From the NCBI RefSeq assembly GCF_039839375.1, contig NZ_JBDOQU010000016.1, positions 55,110 to 119,109 of the forward strand: 64,000 nucleotides of DNA, read 5' to 3'. This DNA comes from JBDOQU01 sp039839375 (GTDB lineage: Bacteria > Pseudomonadota > Alphaproteobacteria > DSM-16000 > Inquilinaceae). Each line of letters begins with the position of its first letter. Positions within the stretch are counted from its first letter, which is position 1. The notes below the pieces were generated by a model. It was not told the origin of the DNA. It did no database searches and saw only the letters and a program-made list of their open reading frames with translations. This document shows, piece by piece, positions 18,292 through 27,287 of the stretch. The translations under genes and the position numbers were made by a program.

Positions 18292-19800
18292 ATGGCCAAG
18301 ACCGCGATCTCTCCAGGCCCCTTCCTTCGGACCTGCGCACTGTTCGTCGCGCCGGGGCCGGTCGTGTTCGCCCTTCTGGCGGCAATGGACCGGCTTACTC
18401 TCGCCGAGGCGGCCGCGGGATCGATAGCCGTCGCGGCGGCGACGGCGGCGATCGTCTTCTTCTATTACCGCGAGGCCGTCGCCATCGCCCGGTTCCTGGA
18501 CCATGTCGGCCGGCCGGGGCAGGAGGCCGCGCGGCCGCCGCAGCCGGTATCCGGGCTGGGCCGCGCCGTGACATCGGCCTTGTCGCGGCTGCAACGGTCC
18601 TGGCGGCACCGGGAACGGTCGCTCGGCCTTCAGCTCAACGCCGCGTCGGCAACGATCGAGGCGTTGCACGACCCGCTGCTCGTCCTGGATTCGCGGCGTT
18701 CGGTCACCACCGCCAACGCGGCGGCCGAGGCGCTTCTGGGCGAAAGGCTGCCGGGCCGCGACCTGGCCGATCGGCTGCGCCATCCCGACGTGCTGGCCGC
18801 GGTGGACGCCGTCCTGAAGGGCGGAGCGTCGCGATCGCTGGAATACACCCAGCCGGTGCCGATCGAGCGGACCTTCATCGTCCGCATCACGCCCTTCGAC
18901 GCGCCGCCCGACGGCAGGATGGAGGAGGACGAGCCGGAGGAGCCGCGCCGCCGGCAGGCCGCGCTTCCGGCGGCTTTGGTCACCTTCCACGACATCACCG
19001 CGATCAAGCGGTCGGAGCAGATGCGCGCGGATTTCGTCGCCAATGCCAGCCATGAGCTGCGCACGCCGCTGTCGACGCTGGGCGGCTTCATCGAGACGCT
19101 GCGCGGCCCGGCGCGGGACGATCCCGACGCCCGCGAGCGCTTCCTGTCCATCATGCATGAGCAGACGAGCCGGATGTCGCGGCTGGTCAGCGACCTCCTG
19201 TCCCTGTCGCGGATCGAGCTGGACGAGCACACGCCACCGACCGACGTCGTCGATGTCGGCCGGGTGCTCAAGGCCGTCATCGCGTCGCTGGAGATCAAGG
19301 TGGCGGAGCGGAAGGTGAAGATCAGGCTGGTCGCGCCGAAGGCCATCCCGGGCGTGGTGGGCGACGACGATCAGTTGACCCAGGTGTTCCAGAACCTGAT
19401 CGACAATGCGGTCAACTATACAAGGCCCGGCACGGAGGTCGTGGTGGCGGTCAAGTCCGTCACCGGGCTGGGCGGCGGGCGGAGCGCCTTCCTGTCGGTG
19501 GCGGTGGAGGACAGGGGGCCGGGCATAGACCGCGGCCATATCCCCCGGCTGACGGAGCGGTTCTACAGGGTCGATCCGGCGCGCAGCCGGGCGATGGGCG
19601 GGACCGGTCTGGGGCTGGCGATCGTCAAGCACATCGTCAGCCGCCATCGCGGACGGCTGACCATCGAAAGCCAGGTGGGCGCGGGCAGCACCTTCACCGT
19701 CCTCCTGCCGACGGCCCCGGTCCCGCCGGCGATTCCGGCCGTGACGCGGCGGTCCCGGGAGATGGCCCGAGAGACGGCGGAGAAGATTTCTTCGCGCTGA
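18292..19800 (+). CDS. phoR: Phosphate-regulon sensor histidine kinase PhoR
   Basis: The 502-residue kinase has two N-terminal transmembrane helices (about 10-30 and 35-57), a PAS-like domain (about 115-230), a HisKA domain with SHELRTPLS (phosphorylated His254) and a HATPase domain (NLIDNAVNYT, DRGPGI, GTGLGLAIVKHI). Like other PhoR proteins it has almost no periplasmic part and is thought to sense phosphate through PstB/PhoU. The frame opens at GTG 18283; I prefer ATG 18292. It heads the phoR-pst-phoU-phoB block, but the Pho box lies after it, so phoR may be expressed separately. Confidence 0.93.
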   Translation: MAKTAISPGPFLRTCALFVAPGPVVFALLAAMDRLTLAEAAAGSIAVAAATAAIVFFYYREAVAIARFLDHVGRPGQEAARPPQPVSGLGRAVTSALSRLQRSWRHRERSLGLQLNAASATIEALHDPLLVLDSRRSVTTANAAAEALLGERLPGRDLADRLRHPDVLAAVDAVLKGGASRSLEYTQPVPIERTFIVRITPFDAPPDGRMEEDEPEEPRRRQAALPAALVTFHDITAIKRSEQMRADFVANASHELRTPLSTLGGFIETLRGPARDDPDARERFLSIMHEQTSRMSRLVSDLLSLSRIELDEHTPPTDVVDVGRVLKAVIASLEIKVAERKVKIRLVAPKAIPGVVGDDDQLTQVFQNLIDNAVNYTRPGTEVVVAVKSVTGLGGGRSAFLSVAVEDRGPGIDRGHIPRLTERFYRVDPARSRAMGGTGLGLAIVKHIVSRHRGRLTIESQVGAGSTFTVLLPTAPVPPAIPAVTRRSREMARETAEKISSR

Positions 19801-19818
19801 AACGAGATTCCCGCGTTC

Positions 19819-19851
19819 GTGTCATCAAACTGTAACCGAACCGTAGTAAAT
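19819..19851 (+). promoter_or_regulatory. Pho box (PhoB binding site), three 11-base repeats upstream of pstS
   Basis: Three direct repeats spaced exactly 11 bases: GTGTCATCAAA (19819), CTGTAACCGAA (19830) and CCGTAGTAAAT (19841). The first two fit the consensus CTGTCAT-AWAW-CTGTCAY well; the third is weaker. The array lies about 140-170 bases before the pstS start and reads in the same direction. Confidence 0.8.
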
Positions 19852-19989
19852 CGATCTTCGACCGACTGTAGGTTCCGCCACGAACGAGTTGGGAAGGTAA
19901 AATCCTTCCTATCCCGATCACCGGCGGTCCGGAGGCCTGGTGCAGGGCGAACGGGCCGATCGCCTATCCCAATCGGAGGCCAAAAGCTT

Positions 19990-21030
19990 ATGAAGAAGTC
20001 GCTTCTCCTCGCCGCCGTCGCGACGGTGGCCATCACCGGCGCCGCGCATGCGCAGTCCCGCCAGAACATCCAGGTCGTCGGCTCCTCGACGGTCTTCCCG
20101 TTCTCCACCGCCGCGGCGGAGAACTTCGCCCGCGCCGGCCAGTTCCCGGCGCCCGTGGTCGAATCGACCGGCACCGGCGGCGGCATGCAGCTCTTCTGCG
20201 GCGGCATCGGCGAGCAGCATCCCGACATCACCGGCGCGTCCCGCGCCATGAAGGCGTCGGAGTTCGAACTGTGCCAGGAAAATGGGGTCACCGACATCAC
20301 CCAGGTGCTGATCGGCTATGACGGCATCGTCTTCGCCAACTCCGCCTCCGCTGAGCAGCTCGACGTCACCAAGGAGCAGCTCTTCCAGGCGCTGGCGGCT
20401 GAGGTCGAGGTCGATGGCGAGATCGTCCCGAACCCGTACGAGACGTGGAGCGAGATCGATCCTTCCCTGCCGGAGACCGAGATCCAGGTGTTCGGCCCGC
20501 CCCCGACCTCCGGCACCCGCGATGCGTGGGTCGAGCTGGTGATGGAAGCGGCCTGCGTCGAGTTCCCGGCGATCGCCGCGCTTGAAGAGAGCGACGAGGA
20601 TCGGTTCGAGGCGGTGTGCGCGACCATCCGCGAGGACGGCAAGTACATCGAATCCGGCGAGAACGACAATCTGATCGTCCAGCGCCTGAGCAACGCGCCG
20701 GAAGCCTACGGCATCTTCGGCTTCTCGTTCCTGGACCAGAACCAGGACACCCTCCAGGGGTCCATGGTCGAGGGCGTCGCGCCGACCTTCGACGCCATCG
20801 CCGACGGCAGCTACTCCATCTCCCGGCCGCTGTTCTTCTACGTGAAGAACGCCCATGTCGGCGTCATCCCCGGCCTTGCCGAGTTCGTCGCCGAATACAC
20901 CAGCGAGCGGGCCATGGGGCCTGAGGGCTATCTGGTCGATCGCGGCCTGATCCCGCTGCCGGAGGAAGAGGCGGCGGAACAGCGGTCGATCGCGACGAAC
21001 CTGACCGCCATGACGGGCGTGCGCGAGTAG
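19990..21030 (+). CDS. pstS: Phosphate ABC transporter, periplasmic phosphate-binding protein PstS
   Basis: The 346-residue protein has a signal peptide (residues 1-22, ending AAHAQ). The phosphate-binding signatures are VVGSSTVFPFSTAAAENF, ESTGTGGGMQLFC and GPPPTSGTRDAW. It belongs to the longer alphaproteobacterial PstS type. The mature protein is acidic. The start is fixed by GGAGG at 19975-19979 and by the signal peptide. It is the first gene after the Pho box and is followed by a strong hairpin before pstC. Confidence 0.95.
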   Translation: MKKSLLLAAVATVAITGAAHAQSRQNIQVVGSSTVFPFSTAAAENFARAGQFPAPVVESTGTGGGMQLFCGGIGEQHPDITGASRAMKASEFELCQENGVTDITQVLIGYDGIVFANSASAEQLDVTKEQLFQALAAEVEVDGEIVPNPYETWSEIDPSLPETEIQVFGPPPTSGTRDAWVELVMEAACVEFPAIAALEESDEDRFEAVCATIREDGKYIESGENDNLIVQRLSNAPEAYGIFGFSFLDQNQDTLQGSMVEGVAPTFDAIADGSYSISRPLFFYVKNAHVGVIPGLAEFVAEYTSERAMGPEGYLVDRGLIPLPEEEAAEQRSIATNLTAMTGVRE

Positions 21031-21048
21031 GCGTCGCCCCGGATACCA

Positions 21049-21083
21049 GCGGCCCCGCTTCGGCATTCGCCCGGCGGGGCCGC
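21049..21083 (+). terminator. Intercistronic hairpin between pstS and pstC
   Basis: GCGGCCCCGC (21049-21058) pairs with GCGGGGCCGC (21074-21083) around a 15-base loop. No T-tract follows, so it is more likely an mRNA-stabilising hairpin or a partial attenuator than a full terminator. It would keep PstS above the membrane subunits. Confidence 0.6.
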
Positions 21084-21112
21084 CACTGCCTGAAGTCTTA
21101 GGAAACCGCCCG

Positions 21113-22483
21113 ATGTCGATGTCGACGCTGATGATGGTCCTGCTGGCGCTCAGCATCGCCGGCTTCTTCCTGGGCCGGAGGCGCGCCTTCGCCACCGCCG
21201 GCGACAGCGTGCGGTCGCTGCATTCGGTGCCCAACTATCATGGCGCGTTCGTTGCCCTCTGGTGCGGCGTGCCGGCGCTTCTCCTGCTGCTGGTCTGGCA
21301 GTTCGGCGAAAGCGCGCTGGTCCGCCAGCTCGTCCTGAGCGGCGTCCCGGCCGAGGCCAAGCAGGCCTTCCCGGTCGATTTCCTCTGGCTCAAGATCGCC
21401 AACGCCGCCGCGGGCGCGACGGCGGGAGCCAACGACGCGGTGCTGGAAGCCGCGCAGCGGCTGAACTCCCTCCAGACCCTGTCGGACGCGGCACAGCTCG
21501 TGCTCGTCCTCGTGCTGGCGGCGATCGGTCTCTGGTTCGCCCGGCGGCGCATAACCCCCGCGCTCCGCGCCCGCAACGCGGTCGAGACGGCGGTGACGGG
21601 GTTCATGATTCTCTGCTCCACCATCGCCATCTTCACGACGCTGGGCATCGTCCTGTCGCTGCTGTTCGAAAGCCTGCGCTTCTTCGACCGCGTGCCGGTG
21701 ACGGAGTTCCTGTTCGGCCTGCAATGGAGCCCGCAGACGGCGATCCGGCCCGACCAGGTCGGCTCCTCCGGCGCGTTCGGGGCCGTGCCCGTCTTCGCCG
21801 GCACGGCGCTCATCAGCCTGATCGCCATGGTCATCGCCGTGCCGCTGGGCCTGCTGTCGGCCATCTTCATGTCCGATTACGCGCCCCGGAAGCTGCGGTC
21901 GGTCGCCAAGCCGATGCTGGAGATCCTGGCCGGGGTGCCGACCGTCGTCTACGGCTATTTCGCCGTGCTGACGGTCGCGCCCTTGTTCCGCGATATTGGG
22001 GAAAGCGTCGGGCTGGATGTCGCCGCGAACAGCGCGCTGACCGCCGGCCTGATCATGGGCGTCATGATCATCCCCTTCGTCTCCTCCCTGTCCGACGACG
22101 TCATCAACGCCGTTCCCCAGTCGCTGCGCGACGGGTCGGCGGCGCTGGGCGCGACCAAGTCGGAGACGATCCGGCAGGTGGTGCTGCCGGCGGCGCTGCC
22201 CGGCATCGTCGGCGCGGTGCTGCTGGCGGTCAGCCGGGCGATCGGGGAAACCATGATCGTCGTCATGGCGGCGGGGCTGGCCGCCAACCTGACCGCCAAC
22301 CCGTTCGAGGCGGTCACGACGGTGACCGTGCAAATCGTCACCAATCTCACCGGCGACCAGGCCTTCGACAGCGCCAAGACCCTGTCTGCCTTCGCGTTGG
22401 GCCTGCTGCTCTTCATCATCACGCTGATCCTGAACGTGGTGGCCCTGCGCGTCGTCCAGAAATACCGCGAGAAGTACGATTGA
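21113..22483 (+). CDS. pstC: Phosphate ABC transporter permease PstC
   Basis: The 456-residue permease is longer than the roughly 320-residue E. coli protein. It has an N-terminal extension with two extra hydrophobic segments (about residues 1-65) and a loop before the six-helix core. The EAA loop is visible as DGSAALGATKSETIRQVVLPAALPGI. It forms the inner-membrane channel with PstA. AGGAAA precedes the ATG. The stop codon overlaps the pstA start (TGATG). Confidence 0.94.
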   Translation: MSMSTLMMVLLALSIAGFFLGRRRAFATAGDSVRSLHSVPNYHGAFVALWCGVPALLLLLVWQFGESALVRQLVLSGVPAEAKQAFPVDFLWLKIANAAAGATAGANDAVLEAAQRLNSLQTLSDAAQLVLVLVLAAIGLWFARRRITPALRARNAVETAVTGFMILCSTIAIFTTLGIVLSLLFESLRFFDRVPVTEFLFGLQWSPQTAIRPDQVGSSGAFGAVPVFAGTALISLIAMVIAVPLGLLSAIFMSDYAPRKLRSVAKPMLEILAGVPTVVYGYFAVLTVAPLFRDIGESVGLDVAANSALTAGLIMGVMIIPFVSSLSDDVINAVPQSLRDGSAALGATKSETIRQVVLPAALPGIVGAVLLAVSRAIGETMIVVMAAGLAANLTANPFEAVTTVTVQIVTNLTGDQAFDSAKTLSAFALGLLLFIITLILNVVALRVVQKYREKYD

Positions 22484-23808
22484 TGGCCGAACTTACGACA
22501 GACCGTCCCGAAGCGGACGCGCGGCCCGCGACCGGCTACCACCGTTCCGACCGCGCCGCCCGGAGGCTGAAGCAGCGCTACGCCGCCGAACGGCGCTTCA
22601 AGCTCTACGGGCTGGGGGCCATCCTGGTCGCCATGGCGATGCTGGCGACCATCCTGGTCACCATCACCTCCCAGGGCTACACCGCCTTCGTCCAGACGCG
22701 GGTCGAGCTTGATGTGTTCCTGGACCCGGCGGAGATCGATCCGTCCGGCGAACGCGATCCGGCGGTCCTTTCCGGGGCCAACTACCAGGGTCTGGCCAAT
22801 CAGGCGCTCTACGATCTGTTCCCGGAGATCACGGGCCGGGATCGCGGCGCCCTGCGCGACATGCTGAGCGCCGGGGTGAATTACGACCTGCGCGACATTG
22901 TGGTGGAGAATCCGGACCTGATCGGCCAGACGATCTCCTATGAGGCGCTGCTGTCGTCGGAGATCGACCAGCTTCACAAGGGAGCTATCAATCGCGACCT
23001 GCCGCCCGATCGCCTGCCGGTCAGCCAGGAGAAGCTGGACGCATACGACAGCCTGGCCGAACGCGGCCTCATCACATCGACCTTCAACCTGGCCTTCTTC
23101 CAGACCGGCGACAGCCGGGACCCCGAGCTGGCGGGCATCTGGGGCGCGGTGATGGGGTCGTTCTACGCGCTGGTCATCTGTGTGGCGATCAGCTTCCCGA
23201 TCGGAGTCGCCGCAGCGGTCTATCTTGAGGAGTTCGCCCCCAAGAACCGCTGGACCGACCTGATCGAGGTCAACATCAACAATCTGGCCGCCGTGCCGTC
23301 GATCGTCTTCGGCCTGCTGGGCCTGGCGGTCTTCCTCCAGGTCTTCGGGCTGCCGCGATCGGCCCCGCTGGTCGGCGGGCTGGTGCTGGCGCTGATGACC
23401 CTGCCGGTCATCATCATCGCCGGCCGCGCCTCGCTGAAGGCCGTCCCGCCGTCCATCCGCGAGGCGGCGCTGGGCATGGGGGCGTCGAAGCTTCAGACCG
23501 TGACCCATCACGTGCTGCCGCTGGCGACGCCGGGCATCATGACCGGCACGATCATCGGCATGGCCCGCGCGCTGGGCGAGACCGCGCCGCTGCTGATGAT
23601 CGGCATGGTCGCCTTCATCGTTTCGGTGCCGGACGGGTTCACCGACCCGTCGACCGCGCTGCCCGTGCAGATCTACATCTGGGCCGACAGCCCCGAACGC
23701 GGCTTCGTGGAGCGCACGTCGGCCGGGATCATGGTGCTGCTCGGCTTCCTCATCCTGATGAACGGCCTTGCCGTTTGGCTCCGCAAGAAATTCGAACGAC
23801 GGTGGTAA
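22483..23808 (+). CDS. pstA: Phosphate ABC transporter permease PstA with large periplasmic insert (DUF3333 type)
   Basis: The 441-residue protein has a basic cytoplasmic N-terminus, one transmembrane helix (about 45-67) and a periplasmic insert of about 140 residues. The usual permease core follows, with the EAA loop REAALGMGASKLQTVTHHVLPLATPG. The insert matches the DUF3333 type found in alphaproteobacterial PstA; its function is not known. It pairs with PstC. The stop is 4 bases before the pstB start. Confidence 0.93.
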   Translation: MAELTTDRPEADARPATGYHRSDRAARRLKQRYAAERRFKLYGLGAILVAMAMLATILVTITSQGYTAFVQTRVELDVFLDPAEIDPSGERDPAVLSGANYQGLANQALYDLFPEITGRDRGALRDMLSAGVNYDLRDIVVENPDLIGQTISYEALLSSEIDQLHKGAINRDLPPDRLPVSQEKLDAYDSLAERGLITSTFNLAFFQTGDSRDPELAGIWGAVMGSFYALVICVAISFPIGVAAAVYLEEFAPKNRWTDLIEVNINNLAAVPSIVFGLLGLAVFLQVFGLPRSAPLVGGLVLALMTLPVIIIAGRASLKAVPPSIREAALGMGASKLQTVTHHVLPLATPGIMTGTIIGMARALGETAPLLMIGMVAFIVSVPDGFTDPSTALPVQIYIWADSPERGFVERTSAGIMVLLGFLILMNGLAVWLRKKFERRW

Positions 23809-23812
23809 ACCA

Positions 23813-24628
23813 ATGACGGCTCACATGGCGACACAGCGCGACGACACGCCGCCGCGCTCTACCCCCGCACCCAGTCTCAAGATGACCGCGCGGGAGGTGA
23901 AGGTCCGGTATGGCGAAAAGGAAGCCCTTCACGGCATCAACATCGACATTCCGGAGAACGAGGTCCTGTCGCTGATCGGCCCTTCGGGCTGCGGCAAGTC
24001 CACCTTCCTGCGCTGCCTCAACCGCATGAACGATTCGATCGAGAACGCGGTCGTCACCGGCACGATCACGCTGGACGGAGAGGACATCTACGACCGGCAG
24101 CTCGACGTCGTGCAGCTTCGCGCCCGGGTCGGAATGGTCTTCCAGAAGCCCAACCCGTTCCCGAAATCGATCTTCGACAATGTCGCCTACGGCCCCCGCA
24201 TCCACGGCATGACGACGCGGCGCGACGAGCTGGAAGGGATCGTCCAGCAGTCGCTGGAGAGCGCGGGCCTGTGGAAGGAGGTCAAGGACCGGCTGGCGGA
24301 GCCCGGCACCGGCCTGTCCGGCGGCCAGCAGCAGCGCCTGTGCATCGCGCGGGCGATCGCCGTCAATCCGGAGGTGATCCTGATGGATGAGCCGTGCTCC
24401 GCGCTGGACCCGATCGCGACGGCGGTGATCGAGGAGCTGATCGACGAGCTGAGGCGCAACTTCACCATCGTCATCGTCACCCACAACATGCAGCAGGCCG
24501 CCCGGGTCAGCCAGAAGACCGCCTTCTTCCATCTGGGCGACATGGTCGAGCACAGCCCGACCGAGGAGATCTTCACCAACCCCCGGGACGAACGCACACA
24601 GGGCTACATCACCGGCCGCTTCGGCTGA
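23813..24628 (+). CDS. pstB: Phosphate ABC transporter ATP-binding protein PstB
   Basis: This 271-residue ABC ATPase has Walker A GPSGCGKST, the PstB-specific RCLNRMNDSI, Q-loop MVFQKPNPFPKSIFDNVAYG, signature LSGGQQQRLCIARAIA and Walker B VILMDEPCSALDP. It powers phosphate uptake and contributes to PhoR signalling with PhoU. The ATG at 23813 is favoured over in-frame codons that overlap pstA. Confidence 0.97.
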   Translation: MTAHMATQRDDTPPRSTPAPSLKMTAREVKVRYGEKEALHGINIDIPENEVLSLIGPSGCGKSTFLRCLNRMNDSIENAVVTGTITLDGEDIYDRQLDVVQLRARVGMVFQKPNPFPKSIFDNVAYGPRIHGMTTRRDELEGIVQQSLESAGLWKEVKDRLAEPGTGLSGGQQQRLCIARAIAVNPEVILMDEPCSALDPIATAVIEELIDELRRNFTIVIVTHNMQQAARVSQKTAFFHLGDMVEHSPTEEIFTNPRDERTQGYITGRFG

Positions 24629-24678
24629 CCTCCGCCTACCCTCCGGATCTCCGCCCCCGCAACATCGGAAGCGCAAGC

Positions 24679-25392
24679 ATGGCCAGCGAACACATCGTCA
24701 AATCCTTCGAGCAGGAGCTGGAGCAGCTCAAGCGGACCATCCTCCAGATGGGCGGGATCGCCGAAAGCCAGATGGAGACGGCGATCCGCTGCGTCGTCCG
24801 GCGCGATGCCGACCTGGCCGCCCAGGTGGTGCGCGGCGACGACCGGCTGGACCGTTACGAGAACGAGATCGACGACGCCACCGTCCGGATGCTGGCGCTG
24901 CGCCAGCCGATGGCGGGCGATCTGCGCGAGGTCGTCTCCGCTTTGAAGATCGCGTCGGACCTGGAGCGCATCGGCGACTACGCCGCCAACGTCGCCAAGC
25001 GGTCGATCGCCCTCTCCCAGGTGCCCCAGGTGAAGCCGGTGACGGCGATCCCGCGCATGGGAAAGCTGGCGCAGGAGATCATCAAGGACACGCTGGACGC
25101 CTATACCGAACGCGACCTGGACAAGGCGCTGGCCGCGTGGGAGCGGGACGAGGAGCTGGACGATCTCTACACCAGCCTGTTCCGGGAAACCCTGACCTAC
25201 ATGATGGAAGATCCCCGGAACATCACGCCCTGCACCCATCTGGTCTTCATCGCGAAGAATATCGAACGGATCGGCGACCATGCGACCAATGTCGCCGAGA
25301 CGGTCCATTTCCTCATCACCGGCCGCGCGATCCGGGAGGACCGTCCGAAGGGCGACCAGTCCAGCTTCGCCGTCGTCGAGCCCGTGAAGTAA
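24679..25392 (+). CDS. phoU: Phosphate signalling protein PhoU
   Basis: The 237-residue all-helical protein has two PhoU repeats with the metal-binding motifs ASDLERIGDYAANVA and AKNIERIGDHATNVAE. It links the Pst transporter to PhoR and represses the Pho regulon when phosphate is plentiful. It lies 50 bases after pstB and 10 bases before phoB. Confidence 0.96.
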   Translation: MASEHIVKSFEQELEQLKRTILQMGGIAESQMETAIRCVVRRDADLAAQVVRGDDRLDRYENEIDDATVRMLALRQPMAGDLREVVSALKIASDLERIGDYAANVAKRSIALSQVPQVKPVTAIPRMGKLAQEIIKDTLDAYTERDLDKALAAWERDEELDDLYTSLFRETLTYMMEDPRNITPCTHLVFIAKNIERIGDHATNVAETVHFLITGRAIREDRPKGDQSSFAVVEPVK

Positions 25393-25402
25393 GGAACGCG
25401 AC

Positions 25403-26110
25403 ATGCGCGCCAGCGTCCAGCCCTTGATCCTGGTGGTCGAGGACGAAACCGACCTCGTCACCCTCCTGACCTACAACCTGGAGAAGGAAGGCTTCCGCAC
25501 CCGCGCCGCCTATGATGGCGACGAGGGGCTTCTGGCGGCGGCCGAGCAGCGGCCCGACCTGATCCTCCTCGACTGGATGCTGCCGCACAAATCCGGGCTG
25601 GAGGTCTGCCGCCAGCTTCGCCGGTCGTCCAAGACCCGGGACGTGCCGATCATCATGCTGACGGCGAGGGGGGAGGAGGGCGACCGCGTGCGCGGGCTGG
25701 ACAGCGGCGCGGACGACTACATCACCAAGCCCTTCTCCACGACGGAGCTGGTCGCCCGCATGAGGGCGGTGCTGCGCCGGTCCGCCCCGGCGATGGCGCA
25801 GGAGAGCCTGGCCTTCGCCGACGTATCGATGGACCTGGCCGCCCACCGCGTCCGCCGCGCCGGCCGCGACGTCCATCTGGGCCCCACCGAATTCCGGCTG
25901 CTGCGCCATTTCATGCAGCATCCCGGCCGCGTCTTCTCCCGCGAGCAGCTTCTGGACATCGTCTGGGGCCACGACGTCTATGTCGAGCCCCGGACCGTCG
26001 ACGTCCATATCCGGCGCCTGCGCAAGGCGCTGAACAATGACGATTCCGACCCCGACGTCATCCGCACCGTCCGCTCCGCCGGCTACGCGCTCGACGCCAA
26101 CCCGGACTGA
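25403..26110 (+). CDS. phoB: Phosphate-regulon response regulator PhoB
   Basis: The 235-residue OmpR-type regulator has a receiver domain with phospho-acceptor Asp57 (LILLDWMLP), conserved Thr/Lys (MLTARGEEGD, YITKPF) and a C-terminal winged helix (LGPTEFRLLRHFMQHPGRVF). It binds Pho boxes such as the one at 19819. It is last in the block and ends next to an inverted-repeat element at 26111-26202. Confidence 0.95.
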   Translation: MRASVQPLILVVEDETDLVTLLTYNLEKEGFRTRAAYDGDEGLLAAAEQRPDLILLDWMLPHKSGLEVCRQLRRSSKTRDVPIIMLTARGEEGDRVRGLDSGADDYITKPFSTTELVARMRAVLRRSAPAMAQESLAFADVSMDLAAHRVRRAGRDVHLGPTEFRLLRHFMQHPGRVFSREQLLDIVWGHDVYVEPRTVDVHIRRLRKALNNDDSDPDVIRTVRSAGYALDANPD

Positions 26111-26202
26111 ACCTCACCCCCACCCCGACCCGCTTCGCAGGGGAGGGAGTCCAATAGCCCCCTCTCCTGCTTGCGGGAGAGGGGGTTGGGGGTGAGGGTG
26201 GT
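26111..26202. repeat. Type B palindromic repeat between phoB and the ABC ATPase gene
   Basis: Outer imperfect arms read CCTCACCCCCACCCC on the left and TTGGGGGTGAGG on the right. An inner hairpin pairs CCCCCTCTCC (26158-26167) with GGAGAGGGGG (26176-26185) around TGCTTGCG. The inner motif CTCTCC-TGCTTGC-GGGAGAG is shared in inverted form with the element at 56976-57106. It lies between two convergent genes, where it could also act as a bidirectional transcription barrier. Confidence 0.8.
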
Positions 26203-26219
26203 TTCGTTGGTTCCCGCCG

Positions 26220-27287
26220 TCACTCCGGCACGATCGCCGCGCCGTGCCCTGACAGGCTGAGATGAACGGTCGTTCCGGGCGCGGCCGAATCGACCACGTC
26301 GCCATCGGTGATGAACAGATCCCCGACCTCCGTCGCGACGAAATATTCCATATGCGTGCCCAGATAGGCCGCGCTCTTCACCGTGGCCGTCAGCCGGTCT
26401 GCCGCCGGCTCGCGATGGAGGGCGATGGCCTCCGGCCGCAGCGCGACGGTCACCGCGCCGTCCGGCAAATCCGCCGCCTGAGCCTTCAGCAGCAGGCCGC
26501 CGACCCGCACCGCCGGACCGCCCTCGCCCGACCGCTCCACCCGTCCGGGCACCAGATTCGCGTCCCCGATGAAGTCCGCGACGAAGCGGCTGCCCGGCGT
26601 TTCGTAGAGGTCGCGCGGGCTGCCTTCCTGGGCGATCCTGCCGTTTTGCATGACCACGATCCGGTCGGAGACGGCCAGAGCCTCCTCCTGGTCATGGGTG
26701 ACGTAGACGACCGTCAGCGCCAGCCTCTGCTGCAGATCGCGGATGTCCTGCCGCACCTGCCGGCGCAGCTTGGCATCGAGGTTGGAGAGCGGCTCGTCGA
26801 ACAGCAGCACCTTGGGCTCCAGCACCAGCGCCCGGGCGACCGCGACCCGCTGCTGCTGGCCGCCCGAAAGCTCGCTGGGCAGCCTGTCGTCGTATCCTTC
26901 CAGCCCCACCTGGGCGAGCGTCGCCCGCGCCGCCTCATGGGCCTGCCGCCGGGGCGTCCGGCCGACCGTCAGCCCGTAGGCGACGTTGTCCAGCACCGTC
27001 ATGTGCGGGAAGAGGGCATAGGACTGGAACACCATCGCGATGTCGCGCCGGTCGGCCGCGACCGTGGTCACGTCCTCCCCGCCGATGACGACCCTGCCCG
27101 CCGACGGCAGCTCCAGCCCCGCGATCAGCCGCAGCGTCGTCGTCTTGCCGCAGCCGCTAGGCCCCAGCAGCGTGACCAGCGTCCCGGCTTCGATGGTCAG
27201 CGAGACGTCGTCGACGGCAACCACGGCCCCGAACCGCTTGGTGACGGCGTCGAGCAGGACGGTTCCGGCGGACGGGTCGACGGTCAT
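26220..27287 (-). CDS. ABC transporter ATP-binding protein, FbpC/PotA-type
   Basis: The 355-residue ATPase has Walker A LLGPSGCGKTTTLRLIAGLE, signature LSGGQQQRVAVARAL and Walker B VLLFDEPLSNLDAKLR. A C-terminal TOBE domain follows (VTVALRPEAIALH). It energises the adjacent fused permease. The ATG at 27287 overlaps the permease stop by 4 bases (27284-27287). It belongs to the superfamily that imports ferric iron, polyamines or 2-aminoethylphosphonate; the substrate is discussed under the binding protein. Confidence 0.9.
   Translation of the reverse strand: MTVDPSAGTVLLDAVTKRFGAVVAVDDVSLTIEAGTLVTLLGPSGCGKTTTLRLIAGLELPSAGRVVIGGEDVTTVAADRRDIAMVFQSYALFPHMTVLDNVAYGLTVGRTPRRQAHEAARATLAQVGLEGYDDRLPSELSGGQQQRVAVARALVLEPKVLLFDEPLSNLDAKLRRQVRQDIRDLQQRLALTVVYVTHDQEEALAVSDRIVVMQNGRIAQEGSPRDLYETPGSRFVADFIGDANLVPGRVERSGEGGPAVRVGGLLLKAQAADLPDGAVTVALRPEAIALHREPAADRLTATVKSAAYLGTHMEYFVATEVGDLFITDGDVVDSAAPGTTVHLSLSGHGAAIVPE

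Noticed and set aside
18016..19647. A 543-codon open frame on the minus strand opposite phoR
   Set aside because: Antisense shadow of the PhoR coding frame; no domain or ribosome site.
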